Part shown: positions 17,094 through 26,107 of the stretch, in pieces
Numbering within the stretch: position 1 is the stretch's first letter
How the letters are laid out: the number at the start of each line of letters is the position of its first letter
Assembly: GCF_017255295.1 (NCBI RefSeq)
Contig: NZ_JAFKDE010000011.1
Location: 102,313 to 166,312 of the forward strand
Direction of reading: 5' to 3'
DNA: 64,000 bases
From: Nitratireductor aquimarinus
GTDB taxonomy: Bacteria; Pseudomonadota; Alphaproteobacteria; Rhizobiales; Rhizobiaceae
The notes under the pieces: model-generated
What the model saw: the letters and a program-made list of their open reading frames with translations, nothing else
What the model was told of the DNA's origin: nothing
Databases searched by the model: none
Made by a program: the position numbers and the translations under genes

Positions 17094-17714
17094 TCAGCCG
17101 AGAAGTTGTCCGGCAAGGAAGGTTATGCCGACACCGACAATGGCGGCGCCAGCAAGCCGGGGCTGCATGGCCTCAACCGCCCAGCCGCGCGAGCGGACGA
17201 GAAAATAGACGCCAAGCGCGATGGCGCTCTGTATTGCGGCAAGGCCTGCGAGATAGGCGATGAGCGGCGTCTGCTCGCTGCCGACAATGGCTTCGCCGAA
17301 GGCATAGCCATGGAACACGCCGACCACCAGGAACAGGGCGAAGACGAGCATGTGGCTTTCCACGGCCCGACCGCGCGCCAGAAGCCAGCCGCCAGCAAGA
17401 ACGCTTGCCGCGATGACGATTTCGGCTGCCGGAAGATCGAGCAGCATCAGGTGCAGGCCGACGCCGACAAGCGAGCCGGCAACAAAGAGAAGCGGCGCGA
17501 AAAGGCTCATGCCGGCGACGGCGGCAAACAGGCCGGCAGCGACGATGAAGGCCAGGTGATCAAGCCCGATCACGGGATGGGCGAGCCCTGAGACCAGCCC
17601 TTCGTAAAGGGTCGTGGGCGTCTGCCCGTCCATGGCGTGATGGGCGTGGGCGCTGGTTGCGAAGAGCGATGCAAATGCGAATGCGGAAAAAGTGCGCAGG
17701 AAATGCGTGTTCAT
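17094..17714 (-). CDS. HupE/UreJ-family metal transporter, probably for cobalt
   Basis: The 206-aa membrane protein has a signal-like N-terminus ending near SAHAHHAMDG, a mature N-terminus with three histidines, and the HupE/UreJ signature GLAHPVIGLDHLAFIVA, then about six hydrophobic segments. HupE proteins were first linked to hydrogenase and urease nickel supply, but family members under B12 riboswitches are thought to import cobalt. Here a cobalamin riboswitch lies directly upstream and cobU and cobO directly downstream, so cobalt is the likely substrate. No hydrogenase or urease gene is present. Confidence 0.88.
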   Translation of the reverse strand: MNTHFLRTFSAFAFASLFATSAHAHHAMDGQTPTTLYEGLVSGLAHPVIGLDHLAFIVAAGLFAAVAGMSLFAPLLFVAGSLVGVGLHLMLLDLPAAEIVIAASVLAGGWLLARGRAVESHMLVFALFLVVGVFHGYAFGEAIVGSEQTPLIAYLAGLAAIQSAIALGVYFLVRSRGWAVEAMQPRLAGAAIVGVGITFLAGQLLG

Positions 17715-17763
17715 GTCCGGTCCTTTCCCCTCCACCCGAGGGTTACGGTGTTTCTTTCAGGCC

Positions 17764-17935
17764 GTCGGCAGGTTTCCTGGCTCACGGGTCGATGCGCTTT
17801 CCAGCCTTCCCAAGGCGTCATGCCTCAGTGGCGATCAGGAAAACGCTCTCCGCTTACAGTTGCGGGGGCAGCCGTGGTTTTGGCGCGATTGCGCCGCACC
17901 ACGTTCCCTCTGGGTCCGCTTCAGCGGAACCGACA
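17764..17935 (-). ncRNA. Cobalamin riboswitch controlling hupE-cobU-cobO
   Basis: Read on the minus strand, the element starts with GGTTCCGCTGAAGCGGACC, then AGAGGGAAC, the core CCCCGCAACTGTAAGCGG (about 17869-17852), and the B12 box GCCAGGAAACCTGCC (17781-17767). These are the conserved landmarks of the AdoCbl aptamer in the right order. The hupE start lies about 50 bases downstream. High coenzyme B12 is expected to shut the transcript down by sequestering the start region or by termination. Confidence 0.92.
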
Positions 17936-18025
17936 GCGGGCGGAGCATACAAGAATCGCCACGCCCCGCAAACGCTTTGTTGCCCGCATTGACAGACGTG
18001 GCGGGCGAGCCGTAAATGCGCAGCA

Positions 18026-18200
18026 GACGGTCCTTCTCCCGCAATGGAGAGGGCTAAGAGGGAATGCGGTGCGGGCCTTGCCCAATGCCGCAGCTGTCCC
18101 CGCAACTGTAAGCGGAGAGCGCACCTGACACGCCACTGGGGTTTGCCCTGGGAAGGCTGGAAAGCGCATCGACCCGTGAGCCAGGAAACCTGCCGTCTGC
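18026..18200 (+). ncRNA. Cobalamin riboswitch controlling cobW and the main cob operon
   Basis: Plus-strand aptamer with a P2-type hairpin (CTTCTCCCGC/GGAGAG), TAAGAGGGAATGCGGTGCGG, the core CCCCGCAACTGTAAGCGG at 18099-18116, CGCCACTGGG, and the B12 box GCCAGGAAACCTGCC at 18180-18194. cobW starts about 190 bases downstream, leaving room for an expression platform. Its right half is a near-exact inverted copy of the other riboswitch. Confidence 0.93.
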
Positions 18201-18387
18201 GAATGAAATCCTGACCGCCTGGCGGGTGTCCCGGGCAAGGAGTGTGCATTGTGACTGCTGACAGCGCCGCTGCGCGCCTTCTCCCGACCATTCATGGTGT
18301 CTCTGCCAGTACGCGGCCGCAAAAGGCCCGTGCGCCCCTCACCCGCGTCTTATCGTTCTCCACACTCCATCACCTGAAGGATATCCC

Positions 18388-19425
18388 ATGACCACGAGTT
18401 TCGACCGGGTTCCCTGCACCGTCGTGACCGGCTTTCTCGGCGCCGGCAAGACGACGCTGATCCGCAATGTTCTGGAAGGCGCGCATGGCAAGCGGCTGGC
18501 GATCATCGTCAATGAATTCGGCGATGCCGGCATCGATGGCGAGGTGCTGAAGAGCTGCGGGCTGGACAATTGCCCCGAGGAAAACGTTCTCGAACTGGCC
18601 AATGGCTGCATCTGCTGCACGGTTGCCGATGATTTCGTGCCGGCGCTCGACCAGATCCTCGCACGTGAGCCGAAGGTCGATCACATTCTGATCGAGACGT
18701 CCGGTCTGGCGCTGCCAAAGCCGCTGGTGCAGGCCTTTCAGTGGCCGGCAATCAAGAACCGTGTGACGGTCGATGGCGTGATTGCCGTGGTGGACGGACC
18801 GGCGCTTGCCGACGGTCAGGTGGCTGCGGACATGGACGCGCTGGATGCACAGCGCGCAGCCGACGATTCGCTCGACCATGATGATCCGATCGAAGAAGTG
18901 TTCGACGACCAGGTGGCCTGCGCTGACCTGATCGTTCTGTCGAAGAACGATCTTCTGGATGAGGAAGCCGCCGGGCGCGCCCGCGCGCGGATCGCGGGGC
19001 ATCTGTCGCGCAATGTGCAGATCGTGCCGAGCGCGCATGGCAAGGTGGACCCTGCCCTGCTGCTGGGTCTCGGGCTTGCCGTCGAGGACGACATCGAGAA
19101 CCGCAAGACGCATCACGACGATGCGCATGACCACGAGCACGACGATTTCGATACATTCGTTGTCGATCTGCCATCGGTTCTGCGGCCCGAAGATCTGGAA
19201 GCGCGTGTCAATGCGGCGGTGGAGACCGGCGAGGTTCTGCGCCTCAAGGGCTTTGCGCATGTGAAGGGCAAGCCGATGCGCCTGCAGGTGCAGGCGGTTG
19301 GTCCGCGCGTGTCGCACCATTACGACCGCCCGTGGAAGGCCGGCGAAGCCGCCGAGACGCGGCTCGTGGTGATCGGCCTCAAGGGCATCGACCGCGCGCG
19401 TATCGAAAGCCTTCTCTCGGCCTGA
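18388..19425 (+). CDS. cobW: CobW, G3E-family GTPase of the cobalamin operon
   Basis: G3E/COG0523 metallochaperone GTPase, needed for B12 synthesis and thought to deliver cobalt to the CobN chelatase. The 345-aa product has Walker [10 protein letters not shown] (residues 15-23), VNEFGDAGIDGE switch region, the metal site GCICC (73-77), IETSGLALP, SKNDLL for guanine, and a His/Asp-rich linker (THHDDAHDHEHDD) before the C-terminal CobW_C domain. It is first in the riboswitch-controlled operon and cobN starts four bases after its stop. Confidence 0.94.
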   Translation: MTTSFDRVPCTVVTGFLGAGKTTLIRNVLEGAHGKRLAIIVNEFGDAGIDGEVLKSCGLDNCPEENVLELANGCICCTVADDFVPALDQILAREPKVDHILIETSGLALPKPLVQAFQWPAIKNRVTVDGVIAVVDGPALADGQVAADMDALDAQRAADDSLDHDDPIEEVFDDQVACADLIVLSKNDLLDEEAAGRARARIAGHLSRNVQIVPSAHGKVDPALLLGLGLAVEDDIENRKTHHDDAHDHEHDDFDTFVVDLPSVLRPEDLEARVNAAVETGEVLRLKGFAHVKGKPMRLQVQAVGPRVSHHYDRPWKAGEAAETRLVVIGLKGIDRARIESLLSA

Positions 19426-19429
19426 TCCG

Positions 19430-22400
19430 ATGCACATCCTCGCCACCACCAGTGCCTCACTCGACGATCTGATCGAGCCTGTCGATCTGCAGCAGTCGCC
19501 GGCGGACATGGTGGCGCTGTCGTTCACCGACAGCGATCTGGCGGGGATCGCTTCTGCATGGCAGGCGCAGCGCGAGGCCCTGCCCTCGCTGCGCCTCGCC
19601 GCACTGCGCGACCTGAGACACCCCATGTCGGTCGATCTGTGGATCGACAACACGGCGGCGCATGCCCGCGTCATTCTGGTGCGGGTGCTGGGCGGCTATG
19701 AGTGGTGGCGCTATGGCTGCGACCGGCTTTCCGCACTGGCCCGGCAAAAGGGCATCGCGCTGGCGCTGCTTCCCGGCGAATGCCATCAGGACGACCCGCG
19801 CCTGGCCGAGCGCTCCACCGTTTCGCCGGAAGCGCGCGCGGCGCTGCTCGCCTGCTTCCGCGAAGGCGGACCGGACAATATGCGCGCGCTGACCATGCAG
19901 CTTGCGTGCCTTGCGGGGCGGGACATTGAAGCGCCGGAGGCGGAACCGGTGGCCAAGGCCGGTTTCTATGCGCCGGGCCATGGCATTGTCGAAGCGTCGT
20001 TCTTCCCGGCCAGTGCGAATGCCGACCGGCCTGTCGTGCCGATCCTCTTTTATCGCTCCATGCTGCTGGCAAGCGATGTTGCGCCCATCGACGCGCTGGT
20101 GGAGGCGCTTGAGGAACAGGGGCTGTGTGCGGTTCCCGTTTTCGTTTCCAGCCTGCGTGACCCGGTTGCCGTCGATCTCGTGCGCAACGCCGTGGAGGCG
20201 TTGAAGCCGCAGGCGCTCATCACCGCGACGGCCTTTTCGAGCGGCGCGGAACCCGGCGAAAAAACGCTGTTCGACCGCTTCGGCGTGCCGGTTTTTCAGG
20301 TGGTCACCGCCACCACGCGGCGCGAAGCGTGGCAGGAAGGGCAGCGCGGTCTCGCGCCTGCGGACCTCGCCATGCATGTGGTGCTGCCGGAACTCGATGG
20401 CCGGCTGATGGCCGGCGCGATTTCCTTCAAGGATGAGGCGGCGCTGGATGAAGGGCTTTCCTTTGGCGTTCAGCGCAACCGGCCCGAACCCGCGCGCATC
20501 CGGCAGGTTGCGGCGAGGATCGCCGCCTTTCTGAAGCTCGGTGGCACTCCGGTGGCTGAGCGCCGCATTGTCGTTCTCATCCCGGACTATCCAAGCGCGC
20601 CCGGCCGCACCGGCTATGCGGTGGGGCTCGACGTGCCATCGAGCGTGCTCGCCATGCTGCATGACCTTGATGAAGCGGGTTATGCGGTTTCTGGTGTTCC
20701 GGAGACCCCAAGGGCGCTGATGCAGCAGCTTGAAGAGCCGTCGGAAGCGCTTTCGCTGGATGAATACCGGTGCGCTTTTGATGCGCTGCCCGAAGAGGCG
20801 CGTGAAACGCTGCTCGCCACCTGGGGACCGGCGGAAGGCGATGCGGAAGATGGCGTCTTTCCGTTCCGCGCGGCGCGGTTCGGCAATGTCACCGTGGCGC
20901 TTGCGCCGGATCGCGGGCGCTCGGCAGACCGACGCGTGGACTATCATGACCCGACGCTTGCACCGCGCCATGCGCTCGTCGCCTTCGGCCACTGGATGCG
21001 GGAGGGGCTCGATGCCCATGCGCTGATCCATGTGGGTGCGCATGGCACGCTGGAATGGCTGCCGGGCAAGACCGTGGCGCTGACGGAAACCTGCTTTCCG
21101 GAGATCGTGGCTGGTGCGCTGCCGGTGGTCTATCCCTTCATCGTCAGCAATCCGGGTGAAGCGGCGCAGGCCAAGCGCCGGATCGGCGCTGTGACGCTTG
21201 GGCATCTGACGCCGCCGCTGGCGGGCGCAGGGCTCTCGCAGGACCAGCAGGAGTTGGAACGGCTGGTGGACGAATATGCGCAGGCCGACGGGCTGGACCG
21301 CCGCCGCCGCGACCGGCTGGCGCAGCTGATCGTGGAAACCGCCGAGCGCACCGGTCTGACCCGTGATGCCGGCGTTGAGGACACGGGCGACACGGATGCG
21401 GCGCTGATGCAGATCGACGCCTGGCTCTGTGATCTGAAAGATTTCGCCATCAAGGACGGGCTACACATCTATGGCCGGGGCAGCGGCATGGATGAAGGGC
21501 CTGAACGCAGCGCCTGCGCGGAGAGCGAAAAGCGCGCGCTTCTGGCCGCACTCGATGCCCGACACATCGCGCCCGGCCCCTCCGGCGCGCCGGCGCGGGG
21601 GCGTACCGATGTGTTGCCGACCGGCCGCAACATCTTCACCGCCGATCCGCGCACCCTGCCGACGCCGACCGCAACCGCACTGGGCAGGATGGCGGCGGAT
21701 GAGGCCGTGCGCGGCTATCTGCAGGAGCATGGCGACTGGCCGCGCTCGCTCGTCATCGACCTGTGGGGCAGCGCCAGCCTGCGCACTGGCGGCGAGGAGA
21801 TCGCACAGGGTCTGGCGCTGATGGGCTGCCGGCCGCAATGGGATCAGGCGACGGGGCGCGTGACGGGCATTGAAGTGCTGCCGCCGGCCAGCCTTGGCCG
21901 TCCGCGTATTGACGTGACGTGGCGCATCTCAGGCCTGTTTCGCGACATGTTCCCGACCCAAATCGCGTTGCTCGACACTGCGGTCGCCGCCGTGGCCGCG
22001 CGCGACGAAGACGAGAGCGAAAACCCGCTTGCCGCTGCTGCGCGCGTGGCCGGCAAGGCTCCGGCGCGCATTTTCGGTTCTGCGCCGGGCACCTATGGCG
22101 CGGGACCGGAAGAAAAGCTGGCGCGCGGAGACTGGCAGGAACGCGCCGAACTCGGGCAGGCCTATCTGGACGCCGGCGCGTTTGCCTTCGGCGGTGCGGA
22201 GGGCGAAGGCCGGCGGGAAGATGGCGCGTTTGCGCGGCAGGTGGCGGATGCCGATATGCTTCTCCACACAGGCGACGATGCCGGGCGGGACATTCTCGAA
22301 GGCTCGGCGGATGTGGCCTTTATCGGCGGGTTCGCGGCGGCGGTGGAAGCGCTGGGCGGCAAGGCTGATCTGGTGGTGCTCGACACAACCGATCCGGAGC

Positions 22401-22768
22401 GCCCGCGCGCCCGCTCGCTGGCGCAGGCCATTGCCCGCACGGTGCGCGCCCGTGCGGTCAATCCGCGCTTTATCGAAGGGCAGTTGCGCCATGGCCCGCG
22501 CGGCGCGGCGGAACTGACGGAAACGGTCGACCGGCTGATCGGCTTCGCCGAGACCACGGATGCGGTTTCAGGCAGCCTGATCGATGCCGTGTTCGATGCC
22601 TATCTCGGCGATGAGCGTGTGCGCGATTTCCTGCTTGCAGAGAATCCGGCGGCGGCCCGGGCGATGGCGGAACGGTTTCACGCTGCGCGCAGGCGTGGCC
22701 TCTGGCACCCGCGGCGCAACTCTGTCGATGACGATCTGGCGGCACTACTCGCGGAGGCGACGGCATGA
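19430..22768 (+). CDS. cobN: Cobaltochelatase large subunit CobN
   Basis: Catalytic subunit of the ATP-dependent aerobic cobaltochelatase that inserts Co2+ into hydrogenobyrinate a,c-diamide, working with the AAA+ partners CobS and CobT, which are not in this window. Motifs of the CobN/BchH family include VVLIPDYPSAPGRTGYAVGLD, ALIHVGAHGTLEWLPGK, YPFIVSNPGEAAQAKRR, GLHIYGRG, LPTGRNIFTADPR, RIDVTWRISGLFRDMFP and AYLDAGAFAFGG. The C-terminus RRGLWHPRRNSVDDDLAAL is typical. At 1112 aa it is shorter than the roughly 1270 aa of the Pseudomonas denitrificans protein but has no visible frameshift. Confidence 0.95.
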   Translation: MHILATTSASLDDLIEPVDLQQSPADMVALSFTDSDLAGIASAWQAQREALPSLRLAALRDLRHPMSVDLWIDNTAAHARVILVRVLGGYEWWRYGCDRLSALARQKGIALALLPGECHQDDPRLAERSTVSPEARAALLACFREGGPDNMRALTMQLACLAGRDIEAPEAEPVAKAGFYAPGHGIVEASFFPASANADRPVVPILFYRSMLLASDVAPIDALVEALEEQGLCAVPVFVSSLRDPVAVDLVRNAVEALKPQALITATAFSSGAEPGEKTLFDRFGVPVFQVVTATTRREAWQEGQRGLAPADLAMHVVLPELDGRLMAGAISFKDEAALDEGLSFGVQRNRPEPARIRQVAARIAAFLKLGGTPVAERRIVVLIPDYPSAPGRTGYAVGLDVPSSVLAMLHDLDEAGYAVSGVPETPRALMQQLEEPSEALSLDEYRCAFDALPEEARETLLATWGPAEGDAEDGVFPFRAARFGNVTVALAPDRGRSADRRVDYHDPTLAPRHALVAFGHWMREGLDAHALIHVGAHGTLEWLPGKTVALTETCFPEIVAGALPVVYPFIVSNPGEAAQAKRRIGAVTLGHLTPPLAGAGLSQDQQELERLVDEYAQADGLDRRRRDRLAQLIVETAERTGLTRDAGVEDTGDTDAALMQIDAWLCDLKDFAIKDGLHIYGRGSGMDEGPERSACAESEKRALLAALDARHIAPGPSGAPARGRTDVLPTGRNIFTADPRTLPTPTATALGRMAADEAVRGYLQEHGDWPRSLVIDLWGSASLRTGGEEIAQGLALMGCRPQWDQATGRVTGIEVLPPASLGRPRIDVTWRISGLFRDMFPTQIALLDTAVAAVAARDEDESENPLAAAARVAGKAPARIFGSAPGTYGAGPEEKLARGDWQERAELGQAYLDAGAFAFGGAEGEGRREDGAFARQVADADMLLHTGDDAGRDILEGSADVAFIGGFAAAVEALGGKADLVVLDTTDPERPRARSLAQAIARTVRARAVNPRFIEGQLRHGPRGAAELTETVDRLIGFAETTDAVSGSLIDAVFDAYLGDERVRDFLLAENPAAARAMAERFHAARRRGLWHPRRNSVDDDLAALLAEATA

Positions 22769-23976
22769 CGATGCGGCGCGGCGCATGCCCCACACTCTCC
22801 GCCCCCATGAAAACCGGTGACGGGCTGCTCGCGCGGATTGCGCCGGCTCATGGCGCACTGACGCCTGTGAAGCTGGCGGGCATCGCGCGGGCCGCGCGCC
22901 GCCACGGCAATGGCATTCTGGAAGTGACCGCGCGTGGAAAGTTGCAGATCCGGGGCCTGACCGCTGAGAGCACGCCTTTGCTCGGGGCGGAAATCAACGC
23001 GCTCGATCTTGGGGCCGTGGATGGCTTCGCGGTGGAGACGGGAGCGCTTGATGGTCTGGCGCAGGATGCGCTGGGTGACCCGATGGCGCTTGCCCGGCGG
23101 CTCGATGAATATGCGGCAGCGCACTGCCTTGCCCCGCGCCTTGCGCCCAAGGTCTCGGTGACGGTCGATGGTGGCGGGACGCTGCATCTCGACGCCATCG
23201 GAGCCGACATCAAGCTTGTGGCGCTGGGTGACGGTCTCTGGCAGATCGGCGTCGGCGGCAATGGCGCGACGGCGGACTGGTTAGGCCAGGGCGATGAGCA
23301 GGCGGTGGGCGGTGCAGCGCTTGCGGTTCTTGATCTGCTGGCGCAGACCGGCGGCCGCGCCCGTGATTTCACACAGGCGCAGAAGGATGCGCTCCGGGCC
23401 GGGCTTGAGCCAGCCGTGCAACATCCCGCACGGGCTGACAGTGCGCCGGTTGGTCTGTTTGCGCTGAAAGACGGGGATAGCGCGCTCGGGATCGCCCTGC
23501 CCTTCGGTCAGATCGCTGCGGAGGCGCTGGTCGCGCTTTGCGAGGCCGCCTCGGATGCAAGGGAAATTCGTCTTGCGCCGCGCAGCGGCCTGCTGCTGAT
23601 CGGGCTCGATGAGCCCCGGCAGGATGCGCTGTCGCGGGGGGCTGAGGCTCTTGGCTTTGTCACGGACGGGCATGATCCGCGTCTTTCCATAGCGGCCTGC
23701 GCCGGTGCGCCGGCCTGTGCCTCGGCGCGGTTCGACGCCAAGGCGCTTGCCGCCGAGGCGGCGGAAGCCGGTCTGCCGGACGGTTCGTTTCGTCTACACC
23801 TCTCGGCCTGCGAAAAAGGATGCGCCCAGCCCGCCGGGGCTGCGGTGAACCTGATCGCGGCCGAGGGCTGCTGCACGCTTTCCTCCGTTGGCGTGGAGCC
23901 TTCCGAACGCCTTCGCACCTTCCTCATCGAGCGCGGCGAGAAGCTGCGCGCCGCCCTTCTTCGAAAGACAGGCTGA
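22765..23976 (+). CDS. cobG: Precorrin-3B synthase CobG
   Basis: Oxygen-dependent Fe-S monooxygenase that hydroxylates C20 of precorrin-3A and forms the gamma-lactone, the step defining the aerobic pathway. The 403-aa protein belongs to the nitrite/sulfite reductase fold. Four cysteines, Cys312 and Cys318 (CAGAPAC) and Cys349 and Cys353 (CEKGC), fit the 4Fe-4S ligand pattern. The N-terminal half has a ferredoxin-like repeat (GNGILEVTARGKLQIRGL). The start overlaps the cobN stop as ATGA. Confidence 0.93.
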   Translation: MTMRRGACPTLSAPMKTGDGLLARIAPAHGALTPVKLAGIARAARRHGNGILEVTARGKLQIRGLTAESTPLLGAEINALDLGAVDGFAVETGALDGLAQDALGDPMALARRLDEYAAAHCLAPRLAPKVSVTVDGGGTLHLDAIGADIKLVALGDGLWQIGVGGNGATADWLGQGDEQAVGGAALAVLDLLAQTGGRARDFTQAQKDALRAGLEPAVQHPARADSAPVGLFALKDGDSALGIALPFGQIAAEALVALCEAASDAREIRLAPRSGLLLIGLDEPRQDALSRGAEALGFVTDGHDPRLSIAACAGAPACASARFDAKALAAEAAEAGLPDGSFRLHLSACEKGCAQPAGAAVNLIAAEGCCTLSSVGVEPSERLRTFLIERGEKLRAALLRKTG

Positions 23977-24609
23977 ATGCAAGAAACCGAGTACATACGC
24001 GACGGCAACGCCATTTATGAAAAGTCGTTCGCGATCATACGCGCCGAGGCCGATCTCGCGCGCTTCAGTGCGGAAGAGGCCGATGTCGCCATCCGCATGA
24101 TCCATGCCTGCGGGCTTGTCGAGGCGGCGGAGCATTTCGTCTTTTCCGAAGGGTTCGTTGCGGCAGGTCGCGCGGCGCTGAAAGCCGGCGCGCCGATCCT
24201 GTGCGATGCGGAGATGGTGGCGCGGGGTGTGACCCGCACGCGGCTCCCCGCCGACAATGAGGTGATCTGCACCCTGCGCGATGCGCGCACGCCGGAGCTT
24301 GCGCGGGAGATCGGAAACACGCGTTCCGCCGCTGCACTGGAACTGTGGCGCGAACACATGGAAGGAGCGGTGATCGCCATTGGCAATGCGCCGACCGCAC
24401 TCTTCTACCTGCTCGACATGCTGCGCGCCGGTGCGCCGAAGCCTGCCGCCATCATCGGCATGCCGGTCGGTTTCGTGGGCGCGATGGAATCCAAGGACGC
24501 GCTCGCGGAGAGCGGGCTTGGCATTCCCTTTGCCATCGTGCGCGGCCGCATGGGCGGCAGCGCCATGACGGCGGCGGCGATCAACGCACTTGCGAGGGCT
24601 GGACTGTGA
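23977..24609 (+). CDS. cobH: Precorrin-8X methylmutase CobH
   Basis: Moves the C11 methyl group to C12, converting precorrin-8X to hydrogenobyrinic acid. The 210-aa product has the catalytic His43 in VAIRMIHACGLVE, VTRTRLP, and GNAPTALFYLLDML and GMPVGFVGAMESK, all family hallmarks. It starts at the base after the cobG stop and its end overlaps cobI. Confidence 0.95.
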   Translation: MQETEYIRDGNAIYEKSFAIIRAEADLARFSAEEADVAIRMIHACGLVEAAEHFVFSEGFVAAGRAALKAGAPILCDAEMVARGVTRTRLPADNEVICTLRDARTPELAREIGNTRSAAALELWREHMEGAVIAIGNAPTALFYLLDMLRAGAPKPAAIIGMPVGFVGAMESKDALAESGLGIPFAIVRGRMGGSAMTAAAINALARAGL

Positions 24610-25346
24610 GCGGAACCCTGATTGGCGTTGGCACCGGACCCGGCGATCCCGAACTCATCACCGTCAAGGCGTTGAAGGCGCTGGAGCGGGCGGACGTGGT
24701 GGCGCATTTCGCAAAGCGCGGACGCCGGGGCAATGCCCGCAAGATCGTCGACGACCTCCTGCCGGAGGCGGCGGTGGAGCTGCCGCTGGAATATCCGGTT
24801 ACGACCGAAATCGACAAGAACGACCCGCGCTATATCGAGGCCATCACCGGCTTTTACGAGGAGTCGGCGCGCGCGGTGGAAGTGCATCTGAAAGCGGGCC
24901 GAACGGTTGCGGTTTTGAGCGAGGGCGATCCGCTGTTTTATGGCTCCTACATGCATCTGCATGTGCGGCTTGCCGCGCTCTACCCGACGGAGGTGATCCC
25001 CGGCATCACGGCCATGTCCGGCTGCTGGTCGCAGGCGGGCATCGCAATCGTTCAGGGCGACGACATCATGACGGTCCTGCCCGGCACGCTCGATGAAGAC
25101 GAGCTTGTGCGCCGCGTGAGCGACACGGAAGCCTTCGTCATCATGAAGGTGGGGCGCAATCTGCCGAAAATCCGCCGGGCGCTGGCGCGGGCCGGCAGGC
25201 TCGTCGGCGCGGTCTATGTGGAACGCGGCACGATGGACAATACCAGCATGACGCCGCTTGCGGACAAGGCTGACGACACCGCCCCCTATTTCTCGCTCGT
25301 ACTCGGACCGGGCTGGCAGGCCAGGCCGCAGGAGGGCGCGGCATGA
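24606..25346 (+). CDS. cobI: Precorrin-2 C20-methyltransferase CobI
   Basis: SAM-dependent methyltransferase giving precorrin-3A. The 246-aa protein has LIGVGTGPGDPELITVKALKAL at the N-terminus, VLSEGDPLFYGSYMHLH, and the VIPGITAMSGCWSQAG site, all signatures of the cobalamin/sirohaem methyltransferase fold. The start is GTG 24606, overlapping the cobH stop as GTGA; upstream in-frame residues belong to an alternative frame of cobH. Confidence 0.93.
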   Translation: MSGTLIGVGTGPGDPELITVKALKALERADVVAHFAKRGRRGNARKIVDDLLPEAAVELPLEYPVTTEIDKNDPRYIEAITGFYEESARAVEVHLKAGRTVAVLSEGDPLFYGSYMHLHVRLAALYPTEVIPGITAMSGCWSQAGIAIVQGDDIMTVLPGTLDEDELVRRVSDTEAFVIMKVGRNLPKIRRALARAGRLVGAVYVERGTMDNTSMTPLADKADDTAPYFSLVLGPGWQARPQEGAA

Positions 25347-26107
25347 GCGGGCGCCTCGTCGTCATCGGCACCGGTCCCGGAAAACCGGCACAGACAACGC
25401 CGGAGGCGCGCGCAGCCATTGCGGCGGCAAGCGATTTCTTCGGCTATGGTCCCTATCTCGACCGGCTCGAACTGAACGATGGCCAGACCCGTCACGCCTC
25501 CGACAACCGGGAAGAACTTGCCCGCGCGAAGGCGGCGCTCATCATGGCCGCTGAAGGCAGGCATGTGGCCGTGGTTTCGGGCGGGGATGCAGGTGTTTTC
25601 GCCATGGCGGCGGCCGTGTGCGAGGCCATCGAACACGGGCCGCAGGAATGGCGCGCGCTCGATCTGGAGATCGTGCCGGGGCTGACGGCCATGCTTGCGG
25701 TGGCCGCCCGCGTGGGCGCGCCGCTCGGTCATGATTTCTGCGCCATATCGCTTTCGGACAATCTGAAACCCTGGGACCTGATCGAAACGCGGCTTGCGGC
25801 TGCTGCCGGTGCGGGCTTTGTGATCGCGCTCTACAATCCGATCAGCCGCGCCCGGCCCTGGCAGCTTGGCCGCGCCTTTGAACTGTTGAGCGGCATTCTC
25901 CCGGCCTCCACGCCCGTCGTGTTCGGCCGCGCCGCAGGCCGGCCCGACGAGCGCATGGCGATTGTTCCGTTGAATGAGGCGCGCGGCGAGATGGCCGACA
26001 TGGCCACCTGCGTCATCATCGGATCGCCCGAAACGCGGATCATCGAACGCCCCGGCAAACCGCCGCTGGTTTATGCGCCGCGCTCGGCGACGGGAGCCGC
26101 CAGGTGA
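25343..26107 (+). CDS. cobJ: Precorrin-3B C17-methyltransferase CobJ
   Basis: Catalyses C17 methylation with ring contraction to precorrin-4. The 254-aa product has LVVIGTGPGKPAQTTPEA, FFGYGPYLDRL, VAVVSGGDAGVFAMA, EIVPGLTAMLAVAARVGAPLGHDF, and FVIALYNPISRARP, a sequence typical of CobJ. It overlaps the cobI stop as ATGA. Its last 37 bases overlap the end of cobK on the opposite strand. Confidence 0.94.
   Translation: MSGRLVVIGTGPGKPAQTTPEARAAIAAASDFFGYGPYLDRLELNDGQTRHASDNREELARAKAALIMAAEGRHVAVVSGGDAGVFAMAAAVCEAIEHGPQEWRALDLEIVPGLTAMLAVAARVGAPLGHDFCAISLSDNLKPWDLIETRLAAAAGAGFVIALYNPISRARPWQLGRAFELLSGILPASTPVVFGRAAGRPDERMAIVPLNEARGEMADMATCVIIGSPETRIIERPGKPPLVYAPRSATGAAR

Noticed and set aside
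17637..18322. Open frames across the riboswitch interval on both strands
   Set aside because: They translate the two cobalamin aptamers, including the inverted B12 boxes; no protein family features.
19457..21205. Reverse-strand frame of 582 codons opposite cobN
   Set aside because: Same reasoning: it overlaps a fully recognised gene and has no domain features.
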